Part shown: positions 51,949-52,134 of the stretch, piece after piece
How the letters are laid out: every line of letters begins with the position of its first letter
Numbering within the stretch: the stretch's first letter is position 1
Source: Pisciglobus halotolerans
GTDB lineage: Bacteria; Bacillota; Bacilli; Lactobacillales; Carnobacteriaceae
Direction: 5' to 3'
Assembly: GCF_900113675.1 (NCBI RefSeq)
Contig: NZ_FOQE01000014.1
Span: 1 to 52,134, forward strand
DNA: 52,134 nucleotides
Translations under genes and position numbers: made by a program
The notes under the pieces: generated by a model
Database searches by the model: none
Seen by the model: the letters and a program-made list of their open reading frames with translations, nothing else
What the model was told of the DNA's origin: nothing

Positions 51949-52134
51949 GTTCTTCGTCAAATAACGTTGATAAAGAAATTTCCTCTGGTCGATGAGCTAC
52001 TGATGGAAAGCCATGAGAACACAGTGAGCCGAAAATCACGTCTCAATGCTTGCAAGCTTCAAACTTAGTGTAACGGCTAAAGCCTAACACTAAGTGATTC
52101 ACATTGCATCTTTTTTCATGGCTATCAGTAGCCC
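51949..52134 (-). mobile_element. MITE-like structured repeat element, copy 2, cut by window edge
   Basis: The inverse of the element at 35380. It begins GTTCTTC...ATAACGTTG at 51949, has GAAATTTCC and GAGCTACTGATGGAAAGCCATGA, and from 52025 to the end is identical to the reverse complement of 35475-35584 (110 bases). The outer part is more diverged than the core. The remainder of the element lies outside the window. Confidence 0.75.

Overview
The window is chromosomal DNA of a low-GC Gram-positive of the Lactobacillales, most likely an Enterococcus. The signs are AT-rich third positions, strong GGAGG ribosome binding sites with frequent TTG and GTG starts, the gene order tdk-prfA-prmC-sua5-glyA, a DUF4828 protein, and a CLC channel whose key residues match the fluoride antiporter type known from E. 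casseliflavus. I place it at genus level only.

Layout. 1-525: the left edge cuts an IS110-family element. The first 14 codons of its transposase are followed by a structured non-coding end, a probable bridge-RNA gene, and then by a dispersed repeat. 526-3811: an amber-interrupted YjbR-family pseudogene, a DedA protein with an apparent AUA start, an RluA-type pseudouridine synthase and a secreted DUF1002 protein. 3933-6462: an FMN reductase and a vitamin B12 locus (PduO-type adenosyltransferase, cobalamin riboswitch, transcobalamin-like lipoprotein, ECF S component). 6554-11893: a coiled-coil membrane protein, an amber-interrupted alcohol dehydrogenase and a three-gene sugar ABC importer without an ATPase. 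12060-14291: the NfeD-FloA operon. 14725-22967: a complete glycogen operon glgBCDAP. 23147-29914: a Zn-ribbon protein, a DMT exporter, a purine permease, a CLC-F-like channel, a DsbA/FrnE-like protein, DUF4828 and UppP. 30081-31393: a 52-bp tandem repeat, a small membrane protein and EIIA-Glc. 31446-35181: a flavin reductase, two ring-cleaving VOC dioxygenases and a lactonase. 35380-37841: a MITE-like element and a degenerate TagF-like protein. 38030-45231: an orphan sorbitol EIIA, an AI-2E family permease, an array of about 126-bp structured modules, a heterodimeric ABC exporter and an Eis-type acetyltransferase. 45468-52134: manA, tdk, prfA, prmC, sua5, glyA and a second, inverted copy of the MITE-like element.

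The genes mostly form short, convergently terminated units with clear intrinsic terminators. Central metabolism dominates (glycogen storage, translation termination and modification, one-carbon metabolism, B12 uptake). The least ordinary DNA is non-coding: the IS110 end with its candidate guide RNA, the 126-bp module array whose border motif matches that guide, the 282-bp inverted-repeat element present twice, and the 52-bp hairpin array.

The best lead is the link between the first two. A sequence in the putative IS110 bridge-RNA loop is identical over 8 nt to the repeat motif directly abutting the element, and a second loop is complementary to the adjoining bases. This is what a bridge-RNA recombinase targeting a family of chromosomal repeats would look like.
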